Counted from the first letter of the stretch, positions 1-9,220 are shown. The stretch is DNA of 64,000 nucleotides from Methyloversatilis sp. (GCA_017984755.1 JAGNYW010000002.1:62001-126000); one strand, 5' to 3'. Numbers and translations: made by a program. The notes: generated from the letters alone by a model not told the origin.

Positions 1-1
1 C

Positions 2-310
2 GTCAACGAGGGCGTGCGCAGCTTCCGTCTCAACTTCTTCGATTCGGCGGATTCCTCCGTCGGCAGTTCCGGCACGCTTTCGGCCGTTTCGAAGTTCGCC
101 GCCAACGAATACACCTTTGCCTCGGCGTTCAGGCGGGTGAGCCGTGTCGACATGGTGATTCTCGGCGTATCCGGCCGCGTGGAAATCCGCGAGATCGGGT
201 TTGCCGGCGCGGTGTCGGCACCGATACCCGAACCCGGCTTGCCTGCAATGTTCGGTATCGGGCTCGCCGCAGTCGCCCTGCTTGCCCGTCGCACTGCCGG
301 CGAAACCTGA
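2..310 (+). CDS. PEP-CTERM sorting-domain protein, C-terminal part (cut by window edge)
   Basis: This reading frame is open from the first bases of the window, so the N terminus lies outside it. The visible 102 residues end in a classic PEP-CTERM tail: the tripeptide PEP (in APIPEPGLP), a hydrophobic segment (MFGIGLAAVALLA) and a terminal basic cluster (RR). Proteins with this tail are exported, recognised by an exosortase in the inner membrane and processed for delivery to the surface or the exopolysaccharide matrix. The visible upstream part has no domain I recognise. Two more PEP-CTERM genes lie nearby (508-1380 and 14599-15267), but no exosortase gene is in the window. Confidence 0.85.
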   Translation, partial: VNEGVRSFRLNFFDSADSSVGSSGTLSAVSKFAANEYTFASAFRRVSRVDMVILGVSGRVEIREIGFAGAVSAPIPEPGLPAMFGIGLAAVALLARRTAGET

Positions 311-410
311 TCGGCCCGTGACCGCGATCCGGACTGGAAGCGCTTGCAACGCTTCGGCCTCATCCGGATCACCCGGCAAACATCATCTGTCGGCAGGTTT
401 TACACCGGCC

Positions 411-430
411 CGCTGAACGCGCGTTCAGCG
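411..430. promoter_or_regulatory. Perfect 20-bp palindrome, operator candidate
   Basis: CGCTGAACGCGCGTTCAGCG is a perfect palindrome with no spacer, centred between positions 420 and 421. It lies 78 bp upstream of the lectin-like PEP-CTERM gene at 508. No T-run follows on either strand, so it does not look like a terminator. The core TGAACGCGCGTTCA resembles the palindromes bound by TetR-family dimers. The regulator is unknown and no regulator gene is adjacent, so the operator role is inference. Confidence 0.5.
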
Positions 431-507
431 AATCCGCCGGCACGGCACGCCGCATCAACACAAGTTTTGTTACCCATGACCCGCATCCCCCTGCTCGGAG
501 AACCACG

Positions 508-1380
508 ATGACGTCAACGTCGCGCCGCACCTTTACCACCTTCCTGTCTGCCACGATCGTCACACTGTTTCCGACCTTCGGTCACGCGATCGATATCAGC
601 CATGACGACTTCAGTGATGTATCGACATTACAGCTGAACGGCCGGGCTGCCTCGGTCGGAAATAGCGTCACCGCGAGTGACGGCCTGAAAGTGCTGCGGC
701 TGACCGACAACTATGGACAGTCCGGTTCGGCCTACCTCAAGACCGCCGTCTCACTGGCGAACAACCTGTCCTTTTCGACCTTCTTTCAGTTCCGCATCAC
801 TGCCGGCGGCGGTTTCTTCGAAAGCGGCGAATTCGTCAAGGGCGCCGACGGCATCACCTTCGCGCTGAACTCGGTCAGTAACGTCGCCGGTCTGGCGGGC
901 GACGGCATCGGCTACCAGGGCAACCCCTACAGCGCCTCGATCGAATTCGACACCTTCAACAACGGCGCCCCCAAGGACACGGACGGCAACCATGTCGGCG
1001 TTAATCTTTACGGCTCGACGCGCTCCGTGACCACTGCGCCCGTCACCCAGGCCCTGATGAACAATGGCCAGATCTGGAGTGCGTGGATCGATTACGACGG
1101 GGTGACCGACCTGCTGTCGGTGCGACTCGCCCAGGGCAGCACTGTCACCCGACCGGATACGGCGCTGCTGAGCCATACGGTCGACCTGTATGAGGCGGTG
1201 TATCACCAGGATGTGTATTTCGGCTTCACGTCGGCGACCGGTTCGCTGACCAACACACACGACATCCTGCGGTGGGAAGCGCAGACCCTGGCCGCGCCGG
1301 TGCCGGAACCCGCCACGCTGAGCTTGTTCGGCATCGGCGGCCTGCTGATCGCAGGGGCTGCCGCACGCCGCCGGACCTGA
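508..1380 (+). CDS. L-type lectin-domain PEP-CTERM protein
   Basis: The 290-residue precursor has an N-terminal signal sequence ending near residue 27 (TFGHA). Residues about 30-255 look like a legume (L-type) lectin beta-sandwich: GADGITFALN, SIEFDTFNN, DGNHVGVNLYG, WSAWIDYDGVTDLLSV and a final VYFGFTSATG block are the order expected for that fold. The protein ends with VPEPATLSLFGIGGLL and a terminal RRR, an exosortase sorting signal. It is therefore probably an exported carbohydrate-binding protein of the surface or extracellular matrix. The start is supported by GGAG about 10 nt upstream. Its stop lies only 3 nt from the stop of the convergent gene. The sugar specificity cannot be read from sequence. 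Confidence 0.8.
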   Translation: MTSTSRRTFTTFLSATIVTLFPTFGHAIDISHDDFSDVSTLQLNGRAASVGNSVTASDGLKVLRLTDNYGQSGSAYLKTAVSLANNLSFSTFFQFRITAGGGFFESGEFVKGADGITFALNSVSNVAGLAGDGIGYQGNPYSASIEFDTFNNGAPKDTDGNHVGVNLYGSTRSVTTAPVTQALMNNGQIWSAWIDYDGVTDLLSVRLAQGSTVTRPDTALLSHTVDLYEAVYHQDVYFGFTSATGSLTNTHDILRWEAQTLAAPVPEPATLSLFGIGGLLIAGAAARRRT

Positions 1381-1383
1381 CGC

Positions 1384-2472
1384 CTAATCGACCGGATGCC
1401 TTCCTGCGAAGGCATCCACCGAGTTCTCTGCGATGCGGGTCCACAGGTGCTGTTCCGAGCGGAAGCGGTTCCACGGTTCGAACACCTTGCGGAACATCGG
1501 ATTGGCCTTCGCGATTTCCCGATACAGCGCGAACGCTTCCTTCTGGCAAGCAAGCAGGATGTCGCGCGAGAACATGCGCAGCTGCGCGCCGCCTTCTATC
1601 AGCTTCTTCATCGCTGCCGGATTGCGCGCGTCGTAGCGGGCCTGCATGCCGACATGCGCAGCCGCGCAGGCGGCTTCCAGAATGAGCCGGTATTCCTCCG
1701 ACAGGGCTTCGTACGCCTGCCGATTCACGTAAATGCTCAGCTGCGGACCGGCTTCCGCCCAGCCCGGATAGTAGTAATAGGGCGCGACCTTGTAGAAGCC
1801 CAGCTTCAGGTCATCGTATGGTCCGACCCATTCGGCGGCGTCGATGGCGCCCTTTTCCAGCGCCGGATAGACATCCGACCCGGGAATCTGCTGCGGCACC
1901 ACGCCGAGCCGCGTCATGACCTGACCCGCCAGACCGCCGACCCGCATCTTCAGACCCCTTAGATCGGCCACGCTGAGGATTTCACGCCGGAACCAGCCGC
2001 CCATCTGGGCGCCGGTGTTGCCGCACGGGAAATTGACGATGTTGTAGGCGGCGAAAAGCTCGCGCATCAGCGCCATGCCGCCGCCATCGAGCAGCCAGGC
2101 GGTCTGCTGACGACTGTTCAGGCCGAAAGGCACGGAACAGTCGAAGGCAAAGGTCGGGTCCTTGCCGATGTAGTAGTAGGAGGCGGAATGGCCGCATTCG
2201 ACCGTACCTTCGCGCACCGCATCGAGCACACCGAAGGGCGGCACCAGTTCATTGGCGGCGAACACCTGGATCTGGAAGCGTCCGCCGGTCGCCGCACTGA
2301 CCTGCCGGGCAACCTGTTCGGCCGCCGCGAACAACGCATCGAGCCCCTTCGGAAAACTCGACGCAAGCCGCCAGCGGATCGCCGGCTGTGCGCCGACGAC
2401 GGCGGGTGAAGCGAGCAGACCTGCGGCGGGTGCGGCCTTCAGAAAACTCCTGCGGCCACGCCCCGTGCTCAC
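1384..2472 (-). CDS. TRAP-type solute-binding protein (DctP/TakP-like)
   Basis: The 362-residue protein has a twin-arginine type leader (GRRSFLKAAPAAG, probable cleavage after VVGA near residue 28). The body matches periplasmic binding proteins of TRAP transporters: a VLDAVREGTVECGHSASYYYIGKDP segment near residue 85 and the LRGLKMRVGGLAGQVMTRLGV block carrying the conserved arginine that binds the substrate carboxylate. The family binds organic acids (keto acids, lactate and similar). The start is GTG at 2472, whose codon overlaps the pmbA TGA by 4 nt, so the two genes are translationally coupled. No DctQ or DctM membrane subunits are nearby, so it is an orphan binding protein here. The substrate is not determined. 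Confidence 0.85.
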   Translation of the reverse strand: MSTGRGRRSFLKAAPAAGLLASPAVVGAQPAIRWRLASSFPKGLDALFAAAEQVARQVSAATGGRFQIQVFAANELVPPFGVLDAVREGTVECGHSASYYYIGKDPTFAFDCSVPFGLNSRQQTAWLLDGGGMALMRELFAAYNIVNFPCGNTGAQMGGWFRREILSVADLRGLKMRVGGLAGQVMTRLGVVPQQIPGSDVYPALEKGAIDAAEWVGPYDDLKLGFYKVAPYYYYPGWAEAGPQLSIYVNRQAYEALSEEYRLILEAACAAAHVGMQARYDARNPAAMKKLIEGGAQLRMFSRDILLACQKEAFALYREIAKANPMFRKVFEPWNRFRSEQHLWTRIAENSVDAFAGRHPVD

Positions 2473-3809
2473 GCGCCGGCGATCCGCATGCGGTCGATCA
2501 GGATAGAACCGCTCTGCTTCGAACCACGGATCAGCGTGTCGGCGCCGACTTCCCTGATGCCCATGAACATGTCGCGCAGATTGCCCGCGATGGTAATTTC
2601 CTGAACCGGGTAGGCGATCTCGCCGTTCTCGATCCAGTAACCGGCAGCGCCGCGCGAGTAGTCGCCGGTCACGTAATTCACGCCATGCCCCAGCAACTCG
2701 GTCACCAGAAGGCCGCGCTTGATCGAACCGATCATGTCGGCCAGGCTGCGCGCGCCCGGCTGCACAATGAGATTGTGCGAGCCACCGGCGTTGCCGGTGG
2801 TCTGCATGCCGAGCTTGCGCGCCGAGTATGTGCTCAGGAAGTAGCCATTCAGCACACCGTTCGAGACCACTTCACGATCCCGTGTCGCGACGCCGTCGTC
2901 GTCGAACATGCCCGAACCCATCGCACGCGGCAGGTGCGGATGTTCCGAAATGTTGATCAGCGGCGAAAAGATCTGCTTGCCCAGACTGTCGAGCAGAAAC
3001 GATGACTTCCGATAAAGCGAACCACCGCTGACCGCCTGGACGAAATGGCCGAGCAGGCCGATGGCCAGCGGGGCCTCGAACAGCACCGGTACGCGCGAAG
3101 TCTTCACGCGCCGAGCACCCAGTCTCGCCAGCGCGCGCCGGGCGGCGTAATTGCCGACGGCCTCGGGAGGCGGCAGCTCATCTGCGGCGCGGCGGCTGGC
3201 ATACCAGTCTTCACGCTGCATGGCGTCGCCTTCGCCGGCGATGACCGAACAGCTGATGTACTGGCGAGTGCTTGCATAACCCGCCATGAAGCCGAGGCTG
3301 TTGGCGGAAATGAATTGCGATTGCTGGGCAGACACGGCACCGCCTTCGGAATTGCGGACGTCGGGCGACGTGGCGAATGCGGAGTCCTCGCAGCGCTTCG
3401 CCAGTTCGATCGCCCGCTCGACCGGCAGGTCCCACGGGTGGAACAGATCGAGATCGCGGAAGTCCCGCGCCAGCAGTTTCGCGTCGGGCAGGCCAGCGCA
3501 GTCGTCCGCTGCGGTGAAGCGCGCAATCGACAATGCGGCGTCGACGCTGGCACGCATGGCGTCGCGCGAAAAGTCGCTCGAACTCGCATACCCCTTGCGC
3601 TGGCCGACATAGACGGTCACGCCGATGCCCTTGTCGCGGTTGTATTCGATCGTTTCGACCTCGCCGCGGCGTACCGTGACGGACTGTCCGAAGCCTTCGG
3701 ATACATCGACTTCGGCCGCCGTCGCACCGCCGGCGCGGGCGTGATCGAGCAGGTCCTGCGCGATGTCGCGCATGTTTGCATCGGTATAGCTGAAACCCTG
3801 TCGGGACAT
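2469..3809 (-). CDS. pmbA: Metalloprotease PmbA/TldE
   Basis: The 446-residue product corresponds to PmbA (TldE), which with TldD forms a zinc-dependent protease that matures small modified peptides such as microcins and degrades CcdA-type antitoxins. Recognisable family blocks are SVTVRRGEVETIEYNRDKGIGVTVYVGQRKG near the N terminus, GSGMFDDDGVATRDREVV in the C-terminal half, and GNAGGSHNLIVQPG. The frame stays open further upstream, but starting at ATG 3809 gives the usual family length (E. coli about 450) and leaves a normal gap to the divergent yjgA; ATG 3821 is an alternative. The gene overlaps the following TRAP binding protein by 4 nt. yjgA lying divergently beside pmbA is a conserved proteobacterial arrangement. 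TldD is not in the window. Confidence 0.93.
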   Translation of the reverse strand: MSRQGFSYTDANMRDIAQDLLDHARAGGATAAEVDVSEGFGQSVTVRRGEVETIEYNRDKGIGVTVYVGQRKGYASSSDFSRDAMRASVDAALSIARFTAADDCAGLPDAKLLARDFRDLDLFHPWDLPVERAIELAKRCEDSAFATSPDVRNSEGGAVSAQQSQFISANSLGFMAGYASTRQYISCSVIAGEGDAMQREDWYASRRAADELPPPEAVGNYAARRALARLGARRVKTSRVPVLFEAPLAIGLLGHFVQAVSGGSLYRKSSFLLDSLGKQIFSPLINISEHPHLPRAMGSGMFDDDGVATRDREVVSNGVLNGYFLSTYSARKLGMQTTGNAGGSHNLIVQPGARSLADMIGSIKRGLLVTELLGHGVNYVTGDYSRGAAGYWIENGEIAYPVQEITIAGNLRDMFMGIREVGADTLIRGSKQSGSILIDRMRIAGA

Positions 3810-3928
3810 GAGGGAGCCCATCTCGCAGTCAAATTCGGTGAGTGGCACCCGACCGGCACTTGGCGTGCGGCCGGGCGTGTCGCGCCAAAGCTGCAATAAT
3901 AGCCGCTTGCCAAGCTTCGCCCCGCCCC

Positions 3929-4501
3929 ATGCGCCCGAAATCAATCTCGACACATTCCGATCCCGACGACGAGCCGCAATACGACGGCCCGAGCAAGAGC
4001 CAGCGCAAGCGCGACTCTCATGCGCTGCAGGACATCGGAACGCAACTGGTCGAACTGTCCGCCGCGCAGCTCAAGCGCATCGACATGCCGGAAAACCTCC
4101 GCATCGCCATCGAAGAAACCCAGCGCACGCGCAGCCGCGAGGGCCTGCGACGGCAGATGCAGTTCATCGGCAAAGTGATGCGCGGCATCGACACTGCACC
4201 GCTGGTCGAGGCGCTTGACGCCCTACGAGGTGTGTCCGCCCGCGCGGTCGCACGCGAGAAGATGCTCGAACGCATGCGCGAGCGGCTGCTCGCAGACGAG
4301 CAGGTGCTGGGCGACATCGCCGCTCAATGGCCGGGCGCCGATCTGACGCACCTGCGCACCCTGCGCCGCAATGCGCTGCGTGAAACCGAACTGAACAAGC
4401 CGCCGCGCGCGTTCCGCGAAATCTTCCGCGTACTGCGCCAGCTCGACAGCGGTCAGACCGAAGCGCCGGAAATCGAAGAGGAAGAAAACGAAGATGAATG
4501 A
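3929..4501 (+). CDS. yjgA: Ribosome biogenesis factor YjgA/DarP
   Basis: The product is a 190-residue, highly charged, mostly helical protein of the YjgA/DarP family (DUF615), which associates with late 50S precursors. Diagnostic stretches are SKSQRKRDSHALQDIGTQLV, which follows a short acidic N terminus, and LRTLRRNALRETELNKPPRAFREIFRVLRQL near the end. The tail is strongly acidic (EIEEEENEDE). ATG 3929 is chosen because the family starts just before the SKSQRKR block; upstream codons in the same frame are Ala/Arg-rich shadow. The stop overlaps the mogA start by 8 nt, so the two genes are probably co-transcribed. Confidence 0.92.
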   Translation: MRPKSISTHSDPDDEPQYDGPSKSQRKRDSHALQDIGTQLVELSAAQLKRIDMPENLRIAIEETQRTRSREGLRRQMQFIGKVMRGIDTAPLVEALDALRGVSARAVAREKMLERMRERLLADEQVLGDIAAQWPGADLTHLRTLRRNALRETELNKPPRAFREIFRVLRQLDSGQTEAPEIEEEENEDE

Positions 4502-5093
4502 AGCAGATGATCTTCTCGTCGTCGGTCTGGTATCGGTGTCCGACCGCGCCTCGACCGGCGTCTATCAGGACCAGGGGATTCCGGCGCTGCAGGAGTGGCT
4601 GACCCGGGCACTGACCACGCCGGTTCGCTTCGAAACCCGGCTGATTCCGGACGAACAACCACAGATCGAAGTGACGCTGATCGAACTGTGCGACAGCGCG
4701 CACTGCGATCTGGTGCTGACCACCGGCGGCACCGGCCCTGCGCCGCGCGACGTGACGCCGGATGCGACGGCCGCCGTGGCGCACAAGCTGATGCCCGGCT
4801 TCGGCGAACAGATGCGCCAGATCAGCCTGCGCTTCGTGCCGACGGCCATCCTGTCGCGCCAGACCGGCGCCATCCGCGGCAGGACGCTGATACTGAATCT
4901 GCCCGGTCAGCCCAAGTCGATCCGCGAAACGCTGGAAGGTGTGAAGGACGCCGACGGCACCCAGGTGGTACCGGGAATATTCGCCGCCGTACCCTATTGC
5001 ATCGACCTGATCGGCGGGCCCTACATCGAAACCGACGACACCGTGGTGAAGGCGTTCCGGCCGAAATCGGCAATCCGTGCGCCAAAGGCCTGA
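4494..5093 (+). CDS. mogA: Molybdopterin adenylyltransferase MogA
   Basis: The 199-residue protein adenylates molybdopterin, preparing the cofactor for molybdate insertion. It belongs to the MoaB/MogA fold. The motif TTGGTGPAPRDVTPDAT (near residue 80), the preceding SVSDRASTGVYQDQGIPAL loop and the later LILNLPGQPKSIRETLEGV block are all intact. Length agrees with E. coli MogA (195). It overlaps yjgA by 8 nt and lies convergent to mtgA. No other molybdenum cofactor genes are nearby. Confidence 0.95.
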   Translation: MNEADDLLVVGLVSVSDRASTGVYQDQGIPALQEWLTRALTTPVRFETRLIPDEQPQIEVTLIELCDSAHCDLVLTTGGTGPAPRDVTPDATAAVAHKLMPGFGEQMRQISLRFVPTAILSRQTGAIRGRTLILNLPGQPKSIRETLEGVKDADGTQVVPGIFAAVPYCIDLIGGPYIETDDTVVKAFRPKSAIRAPKA

Positions 5094-5151
5094 GCGTCAC
5101 GGTTCCTGCAGGAGGCTGCCCTGCCGGTGGCGACACTCGTGAATCAGGCGA

Positions 5152-5847
5152 CTACGGCACCTGCGACCGGTGCATGCGCCCGGCGATCCGCGACGCATGC
5201 GCCGCCAGACGCGGGCCGAACTGCTTTTCGTACTTGCGCGGGTTGGGCAGCATGACGGCCAGACGCGCGGCCTGATCCGGGCCGAGTTTCACTGCGGGAA
5301 TGCGGTAGTAGTGTTGCGCCGCCGCTTCGGCGCCGAACACGCCGTCGCCCCACTCCACCACGTTCAGATAGATTTCCAGAATGCGCCGCTTGTCCATCAC
5401 TGCCTCCATCATGAAGGTGATGATCGCTTCCTGCCCCTTTCGCACATAGCTGCGGCTGGGGCTCAGGAACAGGTTCTTGGCCAGCTGCTGGCTGATGGTC
5501 GAGCCGCCGACAACCGAACGTCCCCGCTTGCGGTTCTTTTCCATCGCCTTCTGGATACTGTCCCAGTCGAAGCCTTCGTGATCGATGAAGCCGTCGTCCT
5601 CGGCGGCGATCACCGCGCGCTTCAGGTGAACCGATATCCGCTCGTAAGGCACCCATTGCCAGCGCAGTTCGGCATCCGGCCGTCGTTCGCGCAGTTCCGA
5701 CAGGCGCAGCGACATGAAGCGGGTTTCGGACGGGTCGAACCGGGTCCACCACAGCAGATGGCCGAATACCCAGAGCTGATAGCCCAGCACCAGCAATACC
5801 AGTGCGGCCAACCCCCATTTCAGCAGTCGCAGCGCGCGGCGCATCAA
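5152..5847 (-). CDS. mtgA: Monofunctional peptidoglycan glycosyltransferase MtgA
   Basis: The 231-residue protein polymerises lipid II into glycan strands at the inner membrane. A single N-terminal membrane helix (LLKWGLAALVLLVLGYQLWVFG) anchors a GT51 domain. The catalytic glutamate motif AAEDDGFIDHEGFDW and the second signature GGSTISQQLAKNLFLS are intact, followed by RRILEIYLNVVEWGDGVFG. There is no transpeptidase domain, as expected for MtgA. It lies 9 nt downstream of aroE on the same strand, in the order tonB-aroE-mtgA known from other betaproteobacteria. It matters for the pbpC gene at 23215, which also appears to be a glycosyltransferase only. Confidence 0.96.
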   Translation of the reverse strand: MMRRALRLLKWGLAALVLLVLGYQLWVFGHLLWWTRFDPSETRFMSLRLSELRERRPDAELRWQWVPYERISVHLKRAVIAAEDDGFIDHEGFDWDSIQKAMEKNRKRGRSVVGGSTISQQLAKNLFLSPSRSYVRKGQEAIITFMMEAVMDKRRILEIYLNVVEWGDGVFGAEAAAQHYYRIPAVKLGPDQAARLAVMLPNPRKYEKQFGPRLAAHASRIAGRMHRSQVP

Positions 5848-5856
5848 ATGCTCCGG

Positions 5857-6693
5857 TCAGGCCAGCGGCGGCAGTGCGGCGCGCAGCTGCGCGCGCACCG
5901 GCGCGGTGTCAGGCTGCACGCCGCGCCACAGAGCGAACGCCTCGGCCGCCTGCTCCACCAGCATGCCCAGACCGTCCGCCAGCGTTGCGGCGCCCTGATT
6001 GCCAGCCTGCTTCAGGTAGGCGGTCAGACCGCGCCCATAGACCATGTCGTAGGCGAGGCTGCCCGGTGCGTACAGACCGGACGGCAGCGGCGGCGCCTCG
6101 TCGCCGAGGCTGGCGCTGGTGGCGTTGATCACAATGTCGTACGGCGCGCCGGCAGCATCGTTCCAGCCGCCGGCGGCCAGCGTGCCCCGCGTGTCCCGTC
6201 CGGAAAAATGTGCGTGCAGCGCACGTGCCTTGTCCGCCGTTCGGTTGGCAATGAACAGTCGCTCCACACCCGATTCCAGCAGCGGGAGCACTGCGCCGCG
6301 CGCGGCACCACCGGCACCCAGCAGCAGCACGCGGGCACCGGCAAGCCGGCTGCCGAGCCATTGCAGGTCACGCACCAGCCCGGCGCCGTCGGTGTTGTCA
6401 CCGAACAGTCCTTCCGGGCCGATGACGAAGGTGTTGACCGCGCCCGCCAGCCGCGCACGCGGGGTCAGAAGGTCGGCCATCCGCCAGGCTTCCTCCTTGA
6501 ACGGCACCGTGATGTTCACTCCGCGTCCGCCGCCGGCGCGGAACTGCGCAAGCGTGTCGGCGAAACCGTCGAGCGGCGCGAGCAGCGCCTCGTAGCTCAT
6601 GTCCTGTGCCGTCTGCGCGGCGAACGCGGCATGAATGGCGGGCGACTTGCTGTGCCCGATGGGATTGCCGATGACGGCGTAGCGGTCAGTCAT
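5857..6693 (-). CDS. aroE: Shikimate dehydrogenase AroE
   Basis: The 278-residue enzyme reduces 3-dehydroshikimate to shikimate with NADPH in aromatic amino acid synthesis. The N-terminal substrate-binding motif [20 protein letters not shown], the lysine motif [23 protein letters not shown] and the Rossmann glycine loop [17 protein letters not shown] are all present, followed by the NADP-binding IANRTADKA segment. Length matches the family. It lies between a tonB homologue (33 nt upstream) and mtgA (9 nt downstream) on the same strand, probably in one operon. Confidence 0.96.
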   Translation of the reverse strand: MTDRYAVIGNPIGHSKSPAIHAAFAAQTAQDMSYEALLAPLDGFADTLAQFRAGGGRGVNITVPFKEEAWRMADLLTPRARLAGAVNTFVIGPEGLFGDNTDGAGLVRDLQWLGSRLAGARVLLLGAGGAARGAVLPLLESGVERLFIANRTADKARALHAHFSGRDTRGTLAAGGWNDAAGAPYDIVINATSASLGDEAPPLPSGLYAPGSLAYDMVYGRGLTAYLKQAGNQGAATLADGLGMLVEQAAEAFALWRGVQPDTAPVRAQLRAALPPLA

Positions 6694-6726
6694 GAAGCGA
6701 ATGAAGCGCGAGTGCCGCGCAGAGTG

Positions 6727-7689
6727 TTAGCGGGATTCGACCAGGTCGCCCTGCAAAAAGATGAGACTGCGAGTAATAGAGACAATGTCGTATTCGCTCC
6801 GGATGTACTTGGGGAAACGCGGATAGGGCGCTGCCATTCGCACAATCCGAATGGCAGCATCGTCCAGTACCTTGTGGCCTGAAGAGTGCTCCAGTACAAC
6901 CGAAACAAGCTCACCGTCGTGGCGTATCTCAATCGTCAGGGTCACGTTGCCGTAGAGCTTCCCGCGCGCTGCCGTTGGGTAGTTGAGGCTGCCGATGCGT
7001 TCGACCTTCTGCCGCCAGCCCTCGATGTACTGTGCGAAGCGGTATTCCTGGGTGCGCGCACCTACGAATTTCTTGCGCGGGCGCTTGTTGTAGTCCTCGT
7101 CGATACGAGCGATCTCGGCATGGCGGCGTGCCATGGCCATGGCGCGTTCCGCGAGATCGGCGCCGGTCGGAGCCGGAACCGGCTGTGGCGTCGGCTCCGG
7201 TTGCTCGACCTTGCGCTGATCTTCGGGCAGCTGGATCTTCGCACGGGCTTCGGCCAGCAACTTCTGCTGCAGCGCCTCCAGTTCCTGCACGCGCTTCTGG
7301 GTACTGACCAGCTGATCGCCCGTCTGGTCGCGCCGACTGGCCGGCAGTGGTGTCGTCGCGCGGCGGTCCTGGTCGGTGTTGCCGCCGCCGTCCAGATTCG
7401 CCTGGGCGAGTGCCTGTGGATCCAGCGGCTTCTGACGACTCCGCGCGTTGACGAGAACGACCTCGAGCGCCTGATCGCGTGCCTTCTGCTTCGGCTTCAG
7501 ATCGGGGGCGAAGTTGATCGCCAGCACGAAGGCGTGCACGAGAATCGAGATCGCAATGCCGACCGCCAGCGGCGACAGCGCCGGTACGGCTTCGGTCGCG
7601 ACAACGGGCGAACTGCCCGGCAACTGCGCAGGATTGCGGGTTGCGGAAGCCTTGTTCTGCCTTCTTGCAGCGGCGCTTTTTCGGAGCAT
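6727..7689 (-). CDS. tonB: TonB-family energy transducer
   Basis: The 320-residue protein has one N-terminal membrane segment near residues 40-60 ([19 protein letters not shown]) with the histidine placed as in TonB. It continues through a Pro/Gln/Glu-rich periplasmic linker with a short coiled coil ([22 protein letters not shown]) and ends in a TonB C-terminal domain ([44 protein letters not shown]). Such proteins transmit proton-motive force to outer-membrane receptors. No ExbB/ExbD genes or receptor are adjacent. ATG 7689 is chosen as the family-like start; the frame is open to ATG 7743, which would add 18 residues. Confidence 0.85.
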   Translation of the reverse strand: MLRKSAAARRQNKASATRNPAQLPGSSPVVATEAVPALSPLAVGIAISILVHAFVLAINFAPDLKPKQKARDQALEVVLVNARSRQKPLDPQALAQANLDGGGNTDQDRRATTPLPASRRDQTGDQLVSTQKRVQELEALQQKLLAEARAKIQLPEDQRKVEQPEPTPQPVPAPTGADLAERAMAMARRHAEIARIDEDYNKRPRKKFVGARTQEYRFAQYIEGWRQKVERIGSLNYPTAARGKLYGNVTLTIEIRHDGELVSVVLEHSSGHKVLDDAAIRIVRMAAPYPRFPKYIRSEYDIVSITRSLIFLQGDLVESR

Positions 7690-7813
7690 GGCGCGGGATT
7701 TTACAGGCGAGTGGAGAAATACCACCGCAGAAATGGAGGACATCCGTCCGGACGCAAACGTCCTGTCATGCGCCGCACCTTATACTCAAGCGCTTTCGTG
7801 TGCTTCAAAGTCA

Positions 7814-8638
7814 ATGGATCCGCTGCTGATAAAGGCCTTCATCCTCGGCATCATCGAGGGGTTGACCGAGTTCCTGCCCATTTCCAGCACCGGCCACCTC
7901 ATCATTGCCGGCAGCCTGCTCGGCTATACCGATGACACCAGCCGGGTGTTCAAGATCGTCATCCAGCTGGCGGCGATTCTGGCGATCTGCTGGGAGTACC
8001 GGCGCAAGCTGATCGACGTCTCAGCCGGCGTGATCGCCAGGGACACCGCCGCCGTGCACTTTGCGCGACTGGTGATGATTGCCTTCATGCCGGCGGCGGT
8101 ACTCGGCCTGGCATTCCACAGCATCATCAAGACCTATCTGTTCAACCCGCTGACCGTTGCGGGCGCGCTCATCGTCGGCGGCATCCTGATCCTCGTGATC
8201 GAGCGACGCGATCACCAGCCGCGCTTCGACACCGTGGACGACATGGACTGGAGAGCGGCATTGAAAGTCGGCTTTGCCCAGTCGATCGCCATGTTTCCGG
8301 GCGTCTCGCGCTCGGGCGCGACCATCATGGGCGGACTGGTATTCGGCCTGTCGCGTCGCGCAGCGACCGAATTCAGTTTCTTCCTCGCCATTCCGACCAT
8401 GTTCGCGGCGACCGCCTACGACGTTTACAAGAACTGGGGGCTGCTGCGCGCCGAAGACCTGCCGGTGTTTGCAACCGGCTTCGCAGCGTCCTTCCTCGCG
8501 GCATTCTTCAGCGTGCGCTGGCTCCTGCGATACATCTCCACACACACCTTCGAGCTGTTCGCCTGGTACCGCATCGCATTCGGCATCATCGTGCTGCTGA
8601 CCGCATGGGGTGGTTGGGTCGACTGGGCGGATCACTGA
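7814..8638 (+). CDS. uppP: Undecaprenyl-diphosphatase UppP (BacA)
   Basis: The 274-residue polytopic membrane protein dephosphorylates undecaprenyl pyrophosphate to recycle the lipid carrier for peptidoglycan and other surface polymers. Both signature motifs are intact: [20 protein letters not shown] at the N terminus and [15 protein letters not shown] around residue 170. ATG 7814 ([10 protein letters not shown]) is the usual family start; codons upstream in frame belong to the region overlapping the divergent tonB. The yqiA-like gene follows 3 nt after the stop, so they are probably co-transcribed. Confidence 0.95.
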   Translation: MDPLLIKAFILGIIEGLTEFLPISSTGHLIIAGSLLGYTDDTSRVFKIVIQLAAILAICWEYRRKLIDVSAGVIARDTAAVHFARLVMIAFMPAAVLGLAFHSIIKTYLFNPLTVAGALIVGGILILVIERRDHQPRFDTVDDMDWRAALKVGFAQSIAMFPGVSRSGATIMGGLVFGLSRRAATEFSFFLAIPTMFAATAYDVYKNWGLLRAEDLPVFATGFAASFLAAFFSVRWLLRYISTHTFELFAWYRIAFGIIVLLTAWGGWVDWADH

Positions 8639-8641
8639 CGC

Positions 8642-9220
8642 ATGTTGATCTATCTGCACGGTTTCCGGTCCGGGCCGCAGTCACTCAAGGCACAGCAGTT
8701 GCGCGCGCATCTTGCCCGACAGGGCCGTGCAGGCGACTTATGGTGCGAACAGCTGCCGCCGGGACCACGGGATGCGATCTCGCTGATCGAAGCCACGCTC
8801 TGCCGGGCCCTCGAGGCGGGGATCGAGGTGGCACTTGCCGGCTCGTCGCTCGGTGGCTTTTATGCGCTGCATCTGGCCGAAAAGCACGGCCTGCGCGCAG
8901 TGCTGATCAATCCGGCAGTCGTCGCTCCGCTGTCTCTGGGTGACTATGTCGGTGAGCACGCGCATATGTACACGGGCGAGCTGTTCCGCTTCGAGCAGAC
9001 GCATGTGGACGAATTGGGGCAACTGGATATCTGCAGCATCACCCGGCCGGAACGCTATCTGATGCTGCTGGAAACCGGTGACGAAGTGCTGGACTGGTGG
9101 CAGGCCGTGCTGAAGCTGCGGGGTGCGAACATGATCATCCATGCCGGCGGTGATCACAGCCTGCAGAGTTTCCCGGCTGAACTTCCCCGCATCACCGAAT
9201 TCCTCCTGCCGGATCGCTGA
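8642..9220 (+). CDS. YqiA/YcfP-type alpha/beta-hydrolase (esterase)
   Basis: The 192-residue alpha/beta-hydrolase opens directly with the first strand and oxyanion region LIYLHGFRSGPQS. The nucleophile elbow is AGSSLGGFYA (serine near residue 83), an acid is likely in LLETGDEVLDW and the histidine in GGDHSLQSFPAEL. This matches the small YqiA/YcfP esterases, which hydrolyse short-chain acyl esters; the natural substrate is unknown. It starts 3 nt after uppP. Its end is 45 nt from a convergent gene. Confidence 0.88.
   Translation: MLIYLHGFRSGPQSLKAQQLRAHLARQGRAGDLWCEQLPPGPRDAISLIEATLCRALEAGIEVALAGSSLGGFYALHLAEKHGLRAVLINPAVVAPLSLGDYVGEHAHMYTGELFRFEQTHVDELGQLDICSITRPERYLMLLETGDEVLDWWQAVLKLRGANMIIHAGGDHSLQSFPAELPRITEFLLPDR

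Noticed and set aside
2469..3953. The longer pmbA start at 3953
   Set aside because: It would add 48 residues not found in the family and overlap the start of the divergent yjgA gene.
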